Shown here: positions 10,808-21,084 of the stretch, piece after piece
How positions within the stretch are numbered: position 1 is the first letter of the stretch
Layout of the letters: each line of letters begins with the position of its first letter
Origin: Paragorgia papillata
Lineage: Eukaryota; Cnidaria; Anthozoa; Scleralcyonacea; Coralliidae
NCBI GenBank assembly: GCA_035771165.1
Contig: JAWNZC010000229.1
Location: 1,747,501 to 1,811,500, forward strand
Length of the DNA stretch: 64,000 nt
Direction: 5' to 3'
Program-made: the position numbers and the translations under genes
The notes under the pieces: generated by a model
Seen by the model: only the letters and a program-made list of their open reading frames with translations
Databases searched by the model: none
What the model was told of the DNA's origin: nothing

Positions 10808-12237
10808 TCTCGATTGGCTTTTTGAAATAGTAAAATACGTGTAAATCTATCCGGTTGATTAGTGGGTTTTATTCGTCGAAGTCTACCCGAAACACCGCCA
10901 ATTTTTCGTTAGTCGCTTTGTGTCCCGCCGCTTTGCCTTTGTTGTTTTTTATGTGCCAACTGTCAATGTTTTCAAGCGTTTCGTTGCGCGCCGTCTGACT
11001 GTTTGCGTTTATACGAAACGGTTGCCTAAAAAACAAAGACAATATCAGTAAACTATATGAACATTTAGAATACATGATCAAGGTGATATTTAAAGGTAAT
11101 ACAAATGTGCCTGAGTTGTTTAAGGAGTCCCAAGAACGAAAATATAAATATATACGTTGGCTGAACGGCGAAGTAAACATATTTATTAAAGTATATTGAA
11201 CTCAGTTGAACGGTTGGCATGCAATAATTTGGATCTTTCGGAATTTAACGTATATAACGAAGTATTTTCCATAATTTAGGAAACATAGAACGGTATAACA
11301 TTCGCGCTGGTTCAGTGGTAAGTAAGTTTTGGCTGTAATTCTGTAAAATACAGTGACAAGAAGAACATTGAACAAGCAACGTTCAGCGTGCGATATAATA
11401 ATACTGTAAAATGTTAACAATATAGTAAGTAAAACGCGATACTGATAGGTAGACAACTTTAGTGAAATTGAGGCTAGCAATTAACAGTTGACAACATGAG
11501 CTTGTGGCTCCTTTTATGAATTATGATTAATGTTATTAAATAAGGTTGGCTCAGTTTAAAAATCAGCAATATAGTTCAAGTATAAGTGCCTACTTTAATA
11601 CACCGGCCCGCAACTACACGAAACGGCATGAAATTGTTGTATGCGATGTGGAACTTAAAGAAATAGTAAATGTAATGAACTAACCTCTTGGAATTTCTAA
11701 AGCACAGAATAAGAATGTAAAGCCTTGTTGACAGCTGCAAGCCCAAGGTGTTGAATCTGTATATGTATTCTGCGAACCTTGGTCGTTCCAAGTGATGCAG
11801 TGAGATAATTTCCACACTTTCTTTCGAATGAAGGTTCAAACGATTGTCAACCAAAATAATTTGTGAATTTCGCATGGTCTTGATTGTAAGGAAATTTAAA
11901 TCCGCTACTGTAAAATTTAAAACTCCTGTTCAATCTTCAGGCTGCTAATATCAGATCGCTGATGAGTGATGACTGTAGAAATCCATTCGAAGAATATAGA
12001 ATCTCCTTAAATTCGCTGGTCGTTGGATTGAACGACGGAAGACTTTTGTATAGATGTTCAGAATTGTCCTTCAATAATACCAAATTGTTATCCATGGAGT
12101 GTTTTAATAATTTGCGCAATGAGCTTTCCCTCGATATTGTAAATATTCTTGCATTCAAGGTACTGCGACAAATTTTCAAAATAACCACCCGACGCTGACA
12201 AGAAAAGTTTGTTATCTCCCATATTCTGGGAGACACG
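10808..12237. other. Interior of the 4.2-kb element, no recognised gene
   Basis: Several minus-strand frames of 92-103 codons (10869-11180, 11202-11480, 11576-11875, 11937-12236) have no motif I know, and none contains an evident SWIM zinc finger or a DDE transposase signature. A small palindrome CTCCCATATTCTGGGAG lies at 12218-12234. This could be decayed coding DNA of the element or random open frame. Confidence 0.35.
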
Positions 12238-12302
12238 TGACCAGCCCCAACCAGGGTCTTTTCGCAGCGGTGGGCGGAGATAAGACCTTGGGTACGAGGT
12301 TG

Positions 12303-14065
12303 GGGCTTCCCCAGCGGCGTTGTTTACACCAGCAAAAGCTTCATAGAAGACCTCGTCCGGTTTGTCAAAAAATTTGCACTGTTTCGCATGGCAGGTTTTC
12401 TATATGTGCAAGGGCTACGCCAAGGTTAGAAATCAGTAGCCCAAGTGAACGCCTAAGCAGGCGTCTTGTTAATATTTAAACAGTACAGTTGAGTGATTGA
12501 ACCCAAACGTTGCTATTGGATGATTGCTTCATTATACAGAAAACACAATATGTTCAGTAACCGTGAAAGTGCACAAATTTCCATAAACCTGAACAAAAAC
12601 ATAAAACAATGACTTTTGTTGAGCTTCCAAACCATGTATATTTTCTATTAACTATGATCCTGCTCAGTTAACGTATTAAATAAGCGAATGAGATGAAAGG
12701 TCAATCCCTTGATATTAAAAAGATATCGTGGGGCAGATAATGGCTATTTAGATACTTCATAAAACACACAAGCATTTCATTGGTCAAAACGAGGAAGTTA
12801 ATTAGTCAAACATAAGCTTTTCAAATGTAAACAAACGTGCGAAATAGTTCATGTTTCAAGCTTGAACGTAAATGGTAGTAAAGAAAAAAGTAATAAATAA
12901 CAAAGAAAATTTTCAAGACAATATTCAGAAAAAAAATTGAGATGAAGAAAAATGCAAGTCGCATCCACGGTTTGAACTTGACCATTCTGCGTGCAAACTG
13001 ACGATGTTACCACTGGGCTACTGAAGCAAGCGTTGAAATATCAGCAAAATATTAGGGTTATATCGTACAGTCCTTTTTTTCCATGTTCAAAAAGAACATT
13101 ACTAGAGCATCTAAAAATATTTTGCATTTTTCAAAGGCATTGGACATCTGCCTGGCTGCCACGGCTATATTCATTTTATGGCAATTCAAATTAATTTAGA
13201 ATAGCAAAAACGAATTTCATCTCAAAATCTGAAGTGTTAAAACTGTTTTCACCTGAAAAAATTTTTTTCATGCAGTCTTTTATATCTGTAATATTTCAAC
13301 ATGAACAGACAAAAAATTGCTCCTTCACCGATTTTTTTTGCCAAATTATAAAAAGATTTTTATGCCAAAAATAAAATTATAAGTTTTACAGGGAAATATA
13401 ATTTAAAAGGAGATAAGACGGCAGCCAAGGACACACAAAATCGAAAACAAAATTATTGTAACAGTTACAGGGAAACTCGAACAGCATTGCTACTAAATGT
13501 TCGTGATTTAATACTGAAAGCGGCCGCTCTATATTTTTACCGTAAGCTTAATAAACTTTTCAGCCTTTTTCTTCGTTGGTTTTTTCCTCTTTCGAGTTTT
13601 GGTGTGACGGGTTTTCTTCTACTAAGGATGTTCTGCTTTATACGTAGACGTTGATTTGTTTCTGCTCTTTCAAAAGTGGTATACGTTTCCCAAAAACTCC
13701 TTTCTCAAGTCTTTTTGTCGTTGTTAGTTCAAATCTTTTTGTCAAGAACTATATTGTCCCCAGTGCCCCACAATAGTGGGGACTAGTCTTCGACTAGAGA
13801 CTAGTCTTCGACTAGCTACGAATCGTACAATATACGATTGGGAACAAGAATACTTGTTTCCATCGTTCAAACTGACAGCTCGTACGTTGACAGCAAAAAA
13901 TTCTGAGCTTCGATTGTCCCCGATTTAATTGTCGCGCATTGGTTAGAGTTACACCACAGGACGCAATAACTTGACATGGTAGATAGAACGTTGCCATAAT
14001 GTGATATATAAATATATGACTGGCTTAAATGTTTCCTTGTTATTTGTATAGGTAATCGCATGGGG
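12303..14065. other. Non-coding AT-rich stretch
   Basis: 12437-12470 carries a phrase (AGTAGCCCAAGTGAACGCC then CAGGCGTCTTGTT) repeated at 55978-56015, so a dispersed repeat edge lies here. 12625-12656 is the inverted partner of 6764-6795. A local palindrome of CTAGTCTTCGACTAG words sits at about 13783-13816. No gene is supported between 12480 and 14065. Confidence 0.4.
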
Positions 14066-14200
14066 TCGAGGAAAATTAAGGTTTAATTTCACGAGTGTTT
14101 TCTAAATTCTACAAAATTGCCCGAGTCGCGAAACGACGAGAGTAATTTGTAAGATTTTGAAAACACGAGTTAAATTAAACCTTAATTTTACGAGAACTCG
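14066..14200. mobile_element. Palindromic MITE (~135 bp)
   Basis: The whole segment folds on itself: the left arm AAAATTAAGGTTTAATTTCA and right arm TTAAATTAAACCTTAATTTT are inverted copies, with GTGTTTTCTAAATTCTACAA matching an inverted TTTGTAAGATTTTGAAAACAC, around a CGAGTCGCGAAACGACGAG centre. Non-coding foldback element; no target duplication was defined. Confidence 0.75.
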
Positions 14201-14505
14201 TGCGATTATGTGTTAATAATATAGCGGACAAAATTATTCAAGAGCTATATTATGTTCAGAAAATGTCGAAGTACAATGTACCTTATCATGCACGGTCGAG
14301 TCGGTGCTCGGCAACATTCCAAATTTCCCTCGCTCTATCGCTGTGCATGTGGCTTTCTTTTTGTAAATACATGCAAAAGTTCATAAATTTTCTAATGTAT
14401 TCATTTTCACTAATAGTTTACACTCCCTCAATAGTTTAAATTAGTTCAAAGTAAACAAAAAAGCATTTTCAGACCGAAAAACCTTGCGGATTTGTTGAAA
14501 AAAAT

Positions 14506-14545
14506 CAGACTGCTGAATACATGTTTATATGTATTCAGCAGTCTG
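14506..14545. other. Perfect 17-bp hairpin
   Basis: CAGACTGCTGAATACAT is followed after six bases by its exact reverse complement. It stands alone in AT-rich DNA with no poly-T run directly after it. It could be the relic of a foldback element or a small structured RNA; the stem is short for an animal microRNA precursor. Confidence 0.6.
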
Positions 14546-14880
14546 GTCGAGCTTTGTAAACTGACAAGGCTGCATTGCTGAACAGAAATGAAATTTTCTT
14601 CTGAGAAAACAAAACTAGCTTCATGATCAAGCAACGATGTGCAAAACCTGTGGTAGTCCACGAGCGAAATTGATTATATATGTTATTAACAATCCTGCAA
14701 TGTCTGGCATAGGGCTTGATACCATGCCATTAACTACTGTACCCGCACTAGTGTGCCTAACAAGGATACAGTAATGTAAACTACGACCTTTGGAGGGTGT
14801 AGCTCCGTCGGAGAGGGTTTGCCCTAATAGCTGAGGAACAGTTTACAGGAACAGGCGATCCACCAAGACGGGAGCGGTCT

Positions 14881-15329
14881 CAGTGGCGTGGTGGCAGGGG
14901 GGGGGGGGCCAAGGCCCCCCCAGCTGGGGTTGGAAAAGGAGCGCCAAAACTAACAAGGGCGCCAAAACTTAACAAAATAAACCTATTTCTTTGTATAGCT
15001 AGGTCTTCAATGGGCGGATATAAAGATCTGAAATCTGTAATCTTTTGTGTTTTCTATGAAGTTTTATAATCTTCAGAATTCTGTAAAATCTCACTCCAAA
15101 ATGCAGGAAATGGCATATCAGAGACGCTAGATTTCAAAATTCTCCGGGGGAGCATGCCCCCGGACCCCCCCAAAGAGGTTTGGCGCTACTTCACCTCTTG
15201 CATTGGCGTGGTCTTTGAGAGAACCCGTTGTTTGTTGTAATATTATATATTGCTACTTAGTTATTTTAAAACAAAAAATGTGATCATTTATCAAATACAG
15301 TAATGTCTTTTTTTGCCACCACGCCACTG
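14881..15329. mobile_element. hAT-type MITE (449 bp), TSD AGCGGTCT
   Basis: Terminal repeats CAGTGGCGTGGTGGCA and its inverted copy, flanked by the perfect octamer AGCGGTCT at 14873-14880 and 15330-15337. CAGTGGCG is a classic hAT terminus (established). The interior contains a G-run, a CCCCCGGACCCCCCC segment and no frame. It has inserted into the GC-richer repeat block that continues to about 17.1 kb. Confidence 0.9.
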
Positions 15330-15337
15330 AGCGGTCT

Positions 15338-15773
15338 TATAGGTAGAGCAGCTCCAGGCAAGCATAAAGTGATAAACTCCCAACTAACTTGTAGCAATGT
15401 TGCCGAGAATTACCCTCTCCTAACAGAACTACTGTCACACATAAAGTGGAGAAGTAACTTACCAAATGATAATCAATGGTTCCGAAATTACCATACCGAC
15501 CTGGACCTAAGAAAGCCACCAGGAGCCAACCAACAGAGAAATGGCGAAAGCTGCAATTGATCGAACGACCAACATCCAGGTGACCATCAATGAACGGAAC
15601 CTGTACGCAAAGCCAGAAGCAAAGGCCCACTCCTGCAACATAGAAAAGCAACAAACGGGCCCTTTCCAGAGCAGGTAGACAAGTGCATAGCAAACAACAG
15701 CAAGCAACGAGCTGGACTTAAGAGTAGCTGAAGAGCCCAATAAACTTAAATTACACTAAGCAAAAACCGGATA
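15338..15773. other. GC-richer flank of the tandem array
   Basis: Continuous with 14700-14880 before the hAT insertion. Base composition is richer in C and A on this strand than its surroundings. Short overlapping frames on both strands have no recognisable motifs. It leads into the degenerate tandem array at 15774. Confidence 0.4.
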
Positions 15774-17100
15774 AGCCGGTACTGTTAAGCACAAGCTACT
15801 ACAAATTGCAGCACACTACAGCACACTACGGCACATTTTCTTGGAGCAGCCAAGAACACCCCCTACAAATTAAGTTATCAGCCAGAGTAGCCAGGGAACA
15901 AACCCGATGTACAGGCGCAGCAATACAAACTACCAACAGCTAAGCACATGCTACTACTACACATAATTACAGCACACTACTGCACATTTTCTTGGAGTAG
16001 CCAAGAACACACCCTACATAAGTTATCACCCGGAGTAGCCGGGGAACAGACCAGATGTACTGGCGCGAAACACACAAGCGAACAGGCCAGGACCAGAGGA
16101 CCCCCCACATGACTGTGCAACAGCAAGGGAGCACAAATACAGACCCCCAACGCCTGTACGGCAATGTTGCACAGTACGGACCCACACACGCACTAGCAGC
16201 TGGCCAGCAGGCAACAGCTGAACTAGAGGACCCCCACATGACTGTGCAACAGCAGGGGAGCACAAATACAGACCCCCAACGCCTGTACGGCGATGTTGCA
16301 CAGTACGGACCCGCACACACTGAGGACCCCCCACATGACTGTGCAACAGCAGGGGAGCACAAATACAAACCCCCAACGCCTGTACGATAAGCAGTGTTGC
16401 ACAGTACGGACCCGCATAACGACATCGCCAATACAATTATAGAGAGCCCGCACAACAGGGCAATGGCAGGGGAGCACAAATACACTGCCCCAGTGACAGT
16501 ACGGCAGCAGAAAACACAATACAGTTCCCAACGACTGTACGGCAGCAGTAAAGCACATCTACAGTCACCCACAACTGTAGTATAGCCAAGTAGCACAAAG
16601 GAGCCCCCCGCAACTGCATATGACAGCAACTTAACGCAACGCAGATCCCCAGCAACAGTACGACAGTGAGGCACCGTAGGACAAAGGCAGTCACCCAGGG
16701 TACCGTAGGACAAACACGGCCTGTGCAACTGTGGGATAGTAAATAGCGCGAACGCAAAGCGGAACCCCCGCAACTGTATGACAGCAAGGAACATTAGCAC
16801 AAATGCAGTCCCCCAGCAGCAAGAAGATTACAGCAAAGTAGCACACCTGCAACCACCTAGCAACTGTAAGACAGCAAGGAACATTAGCACAAAAGCAGTC
16901 CCCCCAGCAACATTATGATGGCAAAGTAGCACACAAGCAACCACCTAGCATCTGTATGATTGCAAAGTAGTGCAAATGCAGTACCCGGCCCGCAAGTGTA
17001 GCACCGCAAGGAGCACAAATACCATCCCCGCAACGATTGCAGGCACTAGGGTCACCAGCAGCAATACAAATCCTACATGCACGACTGAGCGAGCTCAAGC
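15774..17100. repeat. GC-rich degenerate tandem array
   Basis: Two ~150-160-bp copies open the array (15774-15930 and 15938-16075, both with GCACATTTTCTTGGAG, AGCCAAGAACAC and GTTATCA). These are followed by about three ~100-bp units (16090-16420) containing ACTGTGCAACAGCA, GGGAGCACAAATACA, CCCCCAACGCCTGTACGG and GTTGCACAGTACGGACCC. Further diverged units carry AGCACAAATGCAGTCCCCC. The long minus-strand frames here (up to 277 codons, cysteine- and leucine-rich) follow from the repeat and are not credible proteins. Confidence 0.8.
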
Positions 17101-17960
17101 CAAGGAATGGCAACGGCTCAACCACCTGGACGCCTACTACACGGGGAGGGTGGGTGGTTGGTAGCGAAGTGTCACATACGGCAGTCAGTACACGAATGAG
17201 CTCTGAGCAACTACGCTCATTAAACTTAGTTAATTTGATACCCCCATCTAGAACCCCAAGGGACCTGCGGAACAACAGCACATACACATCGCATGATGTT
17301 AATTATTTTTATTTCATAAATACATTTAAATAACATATTGTACAATAGTCAAATGTCAGTGACGGGCTATGTAGAGAGTGTGAAACCGAAACGGCAAGTC
17401 TTTATATTTATAATGGGGTAATTAAATTGTATGCTGCAGTTGTCAATGTCATGCAAAAATGTATGACATGAATGCCAAATATTTATTCTATCTTTTACTG
17501 CATGCATGCATATACATTATACGTCTACTCTTGAAGAACAATTAATGTATAGTTGCTAAGTTGCTTTCATAATTTTGATGACAATTGCTGGAGATCTTCG
17601 TTTACAACTTCATTATTTCTAAACTTTACAGCAGTCATACTTCAGATGCTTGTTATCTCAAATGATTTTCCTTTACCTACCAACTGGATTGCATTATTAT
17701 TTGACAAATTGTTGCAACAAAGTTATTTAAATAATTTAGTCAAATTTTGTGAGTTATTGGTGTACTGTATTAAAATTTGATTGGCCTACTAAACAATAAC
17801 CATACTTTATTACCATAGGTTTTAAATAGTACCATAGCGTTAATAGTCAAGCTATTATCACACTGCCTCTCACCAATTTGATTGAGTTAATATTTGAATG
17901 GGTGACCATGCACATACGTGTATCTGCATGGGCTTGGGACTGATGCTTCTGTGCCGGATA
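17101..17960. other. Non-coding stretch
   Basis: The array composition fades by about 17.1-17.25 kb and then becomes ordinary AT-rich DNA. No gene, inverted repeat or microsatellite that I can support. Confidence 0.35.
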
Positions 17961-18710
17961 CAATCTCGTACCCAGAGCCTGCGATCCTTTTGGTCATTAC
18001 CAAGGAACGGAGGCTCTGGGAAAGTCCGATGAAAAAGACCCCAAAATTGGGTTTTTGTTCCCAGTCCTCTGGTTCCCAGTTCCCTATAATTTGTACAGTC
18101 ATCGACGATCGTTCGCTTGTTCGAAGACCAAGGGAAAATATTTGTTTACCGATAAAAAAGGCCCAACATTGTTTACAAAGCTCTCGACAATACAATCGAT
18201 ACAAATGGCCTTTCTTCGCTTTTCTCAAATTCGTCAACCAGACGATTTGACGAGTGTGTTTTAAATGTCCGCGTCGGCACTCGGCAGTAATCGGCTCAGG
18301 TAAGAAATTGTACTTTTTGCCAGGAATTTTGGCTAAACTACATCGACCTTGTATTCGCTAATATAATTTTAAAGTTCTGAAACGAAACTGCGAAGAATTA
18401 CGAGACGAGTCAGACGATGGATGTTTGTTTGGCGACGAAGCGACAATAATAATAGTTTTAACTTGTAAATTGTTGGGATTTTTGCTGTTTTGAATTATTT
18501 CATGTGTTCAATTATATTTTGGGTTTGTCGTGTATAATTATGTGTTACAGAACGTCGAGAAATCGATTAAACAAATTAGCAACGTGCACACTATTTGAAA
18601 TTTTACTGTTTTTTAACTAACCAATCAGATGACGAGTTTCATCGGAGTTTCCCAGAGCCTCTGATTCTTGGTAGTAGCCAAAAGGATCGCAGGCGCTGGG
18701 TACGAGATTG
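17961..18710. mobile_element. 750-bp TIR element with perfect 9-bp TSD (Mutator-like?)
   Basis: Arms of about 70 bp start CAATCTCGTACCCAGAGCCT on the left and the same sequence with one difference inverted on the right, continuing through GCGATCCTTTTGG and AGGCTCTGGGAAA. TGCCGGATA lies directly outside both ends (17952-17960 and 18711-18719), a perfect 9-bp duplication. The termini match the consensus of 8128-12302 and 58708-63717. Overlapping frames inside (up to 116 codons) are unrecognised. Confidence 0.85.
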
Positions 18711-18719
18711 TGCCGGATA

Positions 18720-19134
18720 TGAGTAGAGTTGTTAGTGCTCAGCCTCCTGTGCTTTGCTGGCTTTACTCTGAGTTCCTTTCTTAAGGTAAAAACACAGCAT
18801 GGCTAGCATCGACAAAAATCTTGTTCAGCTCTGAATACAAGGTTACTACAAGTACATACAGTAATTACAACATTGGTTTTACCATAGTAGCTATAGGCAT
18901 GATTGAACGCAGTAGATACATGCATGTCTGGACATGCCTATTTTTTATATAGTTTTATTTTTTCTATATTGTATCCATACGCCTTTGACATCCGATCAAC
19001 GTATATTCCGCCCACAATTCATTGCGGGCATACCTTTCAGTTCTCTTGGGCACCTGACCTTGCATTTTCAAATGTCGAAGTTTAACAAAGATAGTCCAGT
19101 TCTTTGTATAAGAACAGGTGGTCATCAGTTGAAC
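18720..19134. other. Probable decayed LINE flank
   Basis: No intact frame. The segment lies just beside a minus-strand reverse-transcriptase remnant (19135-19290) and may be its degraded downstream part, but I cannot align it to any domain. Confidence 0.3.
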
Positions 19135-19290
19135 TAAATTACTCTAGTATATAATTTATACAGTTTTGAGTCATCTGCAGATAACTCTGAATTTTTCCCA
19201 GATGAAATATTGTCAGGCAACTCATTCAAAAACATTACAAAAAGCAATGGTCACAGAATGATGCAATCTTGTGGACTGCTTGATTTGGCA
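19135..19290 (-). pseudogene. Reverse-transcriptase palm remnant (LINE)
   Basis: Read on the minus strand the segment gives PLLFVMFLNELPD followed by SADDSKLYKLY. This is the non-LTR reverse-transcriptase region just after the PQG box through the active-site box, with the usual YADD changed to SADD. A stop precedes it and no further domain is readable, so it is a short dead fragment. Confidence 0.6.
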
Positions 19291-19582
19291 ATATAAAAGC
19301 CATCCACTATATACTGTATAAAAACTAGAATTACATCATTTATTTAAAGGGGCAGTAAGACGGAAAATCTTCTATTCTTTAAATTTTGATTTTATTTAGA
19401 AGTACTTTCCATATGAGGAAGTATAGCGTTCTTATTACATCAATATCTCATCATGTTCCAGAGATATTCAGGTTTTTATAACATGTAAATGAGATGCCTT
19501 ATGATGTCATCCACTCAACACAGATTAAACAAACTTCCCCTAAATGTGAATATATCAACGTGAATATACCCAATGTTTTAAT
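19291..19582. other. Non-coding stretch
   Basis: AT-rich DNA between the LINE remnant and the Penelope-like fragment; no gene or repeat is recognised. Confidence 0.35.
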
Positions 19583-19664
19583 GGAGCATGGGCGCTATTG
19601 ATGTGCCAAGCTTCCAAACAACGTCTTTGGTGGTATCGTGGATTGGTAGTGATAATTTTTGAAT

Positions 19665-20535
19665 TATCTCACGCAATCTCATCGCTTTTTGGTGATCTAT
19701 TGAAATGCGTGCCAAACTGACGTTTTGTCTGGTCGATGTACTCCTGTTTACAGTCATTGCACGGAATGGAATAAATAGCATCTTTTCTCTGTTCTTTCTA
19801 GCCTGCGAGCCGGCTCTTGGGTAGGAGCCCCAATCCCCCAAAGGAGAGCCGGCTCGCCGGCTCGCAGGCTATGTAATTTCACAATACGATCCTTAGGTTT
19901 TGCAAAAATATGACCTAACGTATTTAAGAAAGGTTTTTGAGCAATTTTTACATTGAAACTACCTAAGATTCTTTTAATTGGTTCCGTAATTCCTTGAATG
20001 TACGGAACAATCGCAAAACCCATCATCGAATTTTCATCCTCAGTGTTTTCGCATGGTAGTGGTGGTGTAACTGGTTTTAAACAGTTTTTTAAGAAATCAT
20101 TAGGGTAGTTATTCGCCTTTAAAACGTCAAATACATACTGTTGCTCACTTTCCCTCGACTCGGCACTAGATGGTATGCCCTGGGCTCTCAAAAACAAAGT
20201 TCTTGAAACGGACTTCTTATGGCATATAGGATGGTGAGAGTCAAATGAGAGGTATTTGTCAGTGTGTGTAGGTTTTCGGTATACCCCAGTTTCGAGATTC
20301 CCGTGGTCTGTTCTTTTGACAATCAAATCCAAAAAAGGCAAACTTCTATTCGTTTCACGTTCTACCGTGAATTGATTGAATCGAAAGCTCGATTTATTTT
20401 TGGACACCGCAGACATAACATCATCGACATATCTTTTCCAGAAAAAGGGCTTCACTTGTTCAGTAGCTAATGCCCTTTGTTCAATGTCTTCCATTACTAA
20501 ATTAGCAATGACAGCGGACACAAGAGATTCCATGG
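19665..20535 (-). pseudogene. Penelope-like reverse transcriptase plus GIY-YIG remnant
   Basis: The frame 20533-19754 begins within the palm: IANLVMEDIEQRAL, then FWKRYVDDVMSAV (the YVDD active-site box), then SLPFLDLIVKR and VYRKPTHTDKYLSF, all characteristic of Penelope-type RT. Further on, in another frame, AIYSIPCNDCKQEYIDQTKR is the start of a GIY-YIG nuclease, with the YIG glycine replaced by aspartate. A 73-bp palindrome (19799-19871) is inserted between RT and nuclease. The fingers and N-terminus are missing. Dead copy. Confidence 0.85.
19799..19871. mobile_element. 73-bp palindromic insertion in the Penelope frame
   Basis: TAGCCTGCGAGCCGGCTCT and its inverted form AGAGCCGGCTCGCCGGCTCG bound a short loop. 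It adds in-frame residues (SLRAGEPALLWGIG...) that have no counterpart in the family, so it is a later insertion, probably a tiny MITE. Confidence 0.7.
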
Positions 20536-20645
20536 CTGTACCAATGAGATTGCGTGGGATAATTCAAAAATTATCACTACCAATCCACAATACCACCAAA
20601 GACGTTGTTTGGAAGCTTGGCACATCAATAGCGCCCACGCTCTAG

Positions 20646-20881
20646 ATAAATTGTTTTTCAGACTTGGCGTAGGGAATTGACAACATATGTTAGGTGTTAT
20701 TTTTGTTGTTGTTCTCATTTTTGATTTTTTTTTGTTCTTTTTTTTTTGTAGGGGGGGTGGGGGGTACAAGCGTTGTAAATTTATTGCAAATGTGCATGGT
20801 GAATGGTGTATATTCTTCGTATATTCTGACTGCATTCTTGTTTTCTATGATTAAATTGCATATTGTATTTTATATTGGCAG
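20646..20881. other. Upstream of the first coding exon
   Basis: T-rich DNA with a G-run (20750-20763). It ends in TTTTATATTGGCAG at 20868-20881, a plausible 3' splice site placing the start of the first coding exon at 20882. This implies a non-coding leader exon further upstream that I cannot locate; promoter elements were not identified. Confidence 0.4.
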
Positions 20882-20903
20882 GTCTTTCACGATTTTTGAA
20901 CTT

Positions 20904-21084
20904 ATGTCAGAACAATTAAGAATAGTTCAAACAAAAGAAGGAGAGTGCTTTGGACCAAAGAATGTACTTTTCTTGGGTGTTCGATTTCCAGCATTGATTC
21001 CTTTCGACCAGAACTTTGAATCAGCTCTTCCCCAATATGTGACGAGAGCAGATGACGTATGGATGGTATGTTATCCCAAGTCAG
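20904..21084 (+). CDS. SULT: Sulfotransferase coding exon 1
   Basis: Encodes residues 1-60 and the first base of codon 61, from MSEQLRIVQTKEGECFGPKN to VCYPKS. It ends TCAG before the donor GTAAAC at 21085. The exon probably extends 5' to 20882 as untranslated sequence behind a T-rich acceptor. Confidence 0.9.

Larger units (their letters stand above)
8128..12302. mobile_element. 4.2-kb TIR element with perfect 9-bp TSD (Mutator-like?)
   Basis: Left end CAACCTCGTACCCATGGTCT, right end its inverted counterpart; the arms match over about 60 bp including GCTGCGAAAAGACCC. Immediately outside, GGGCTTCCC occurs at 8119-8127 and again at 12303-12311, a perfect 9-bp target duplication. Nine-base duplications are typical of the MULE superfamily (established). 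The interior holds at least three younger insertions (8237-8465, 8475-9575, 9783-10799) and frames without a recognisable transposase, so autonomy is not supported. Confidence 0.75.
19583..20645 (-). mobile_element. Penelope-like element fragment with inverted flanks
   Basis: A minus-strand reverse-transcriptase and GIY-YIG region (19660-20535) is bounded by inverted copies of one ~100-bp sequence: 19583-19684 and 20542-20645 share GGGCGCTATTGATGTGCCAA and CAAACAACGTCTTTGGTGGT, inverted. Penelope-like elements commonly carry terminal repeats in inverted or mixed orientation (established), and here the repeat includes the 3' end of the coding region. The fragment lies just upstream of the first sulfotransferase coding exon. 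Confidence 0.75.

Noticed and set aside
15337..15410. Possible tRNA (GGTAGAGCAG-like phrase)
   Set aside because: The phrase resembles a D-arm, but no cloverleaf, T-arm consensus or acceptor pairing follows.
16090..16420. Regularly repeated sequence resembling a CRISPR array
   Set aside because: Units are about 100 bp with no distinct spacers, and the genome is eukaryotic.
15967..16800. 277-codon minus-strand frame, cysteine-rich
   Set aside because: It lies wholly in the degenerate tandem array; overlapping frames in other phases are equally long and repeat the same peptides. No signal peptide plus domain pattern supports a gene.
18258..18300. Leader exon of the sulfotransferase (CGGCTCAG before GTAAGAA)
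   Set aside because: The donor looks good, but the site lies inside the 17961-18710 transposon and nothing else supports transcription.
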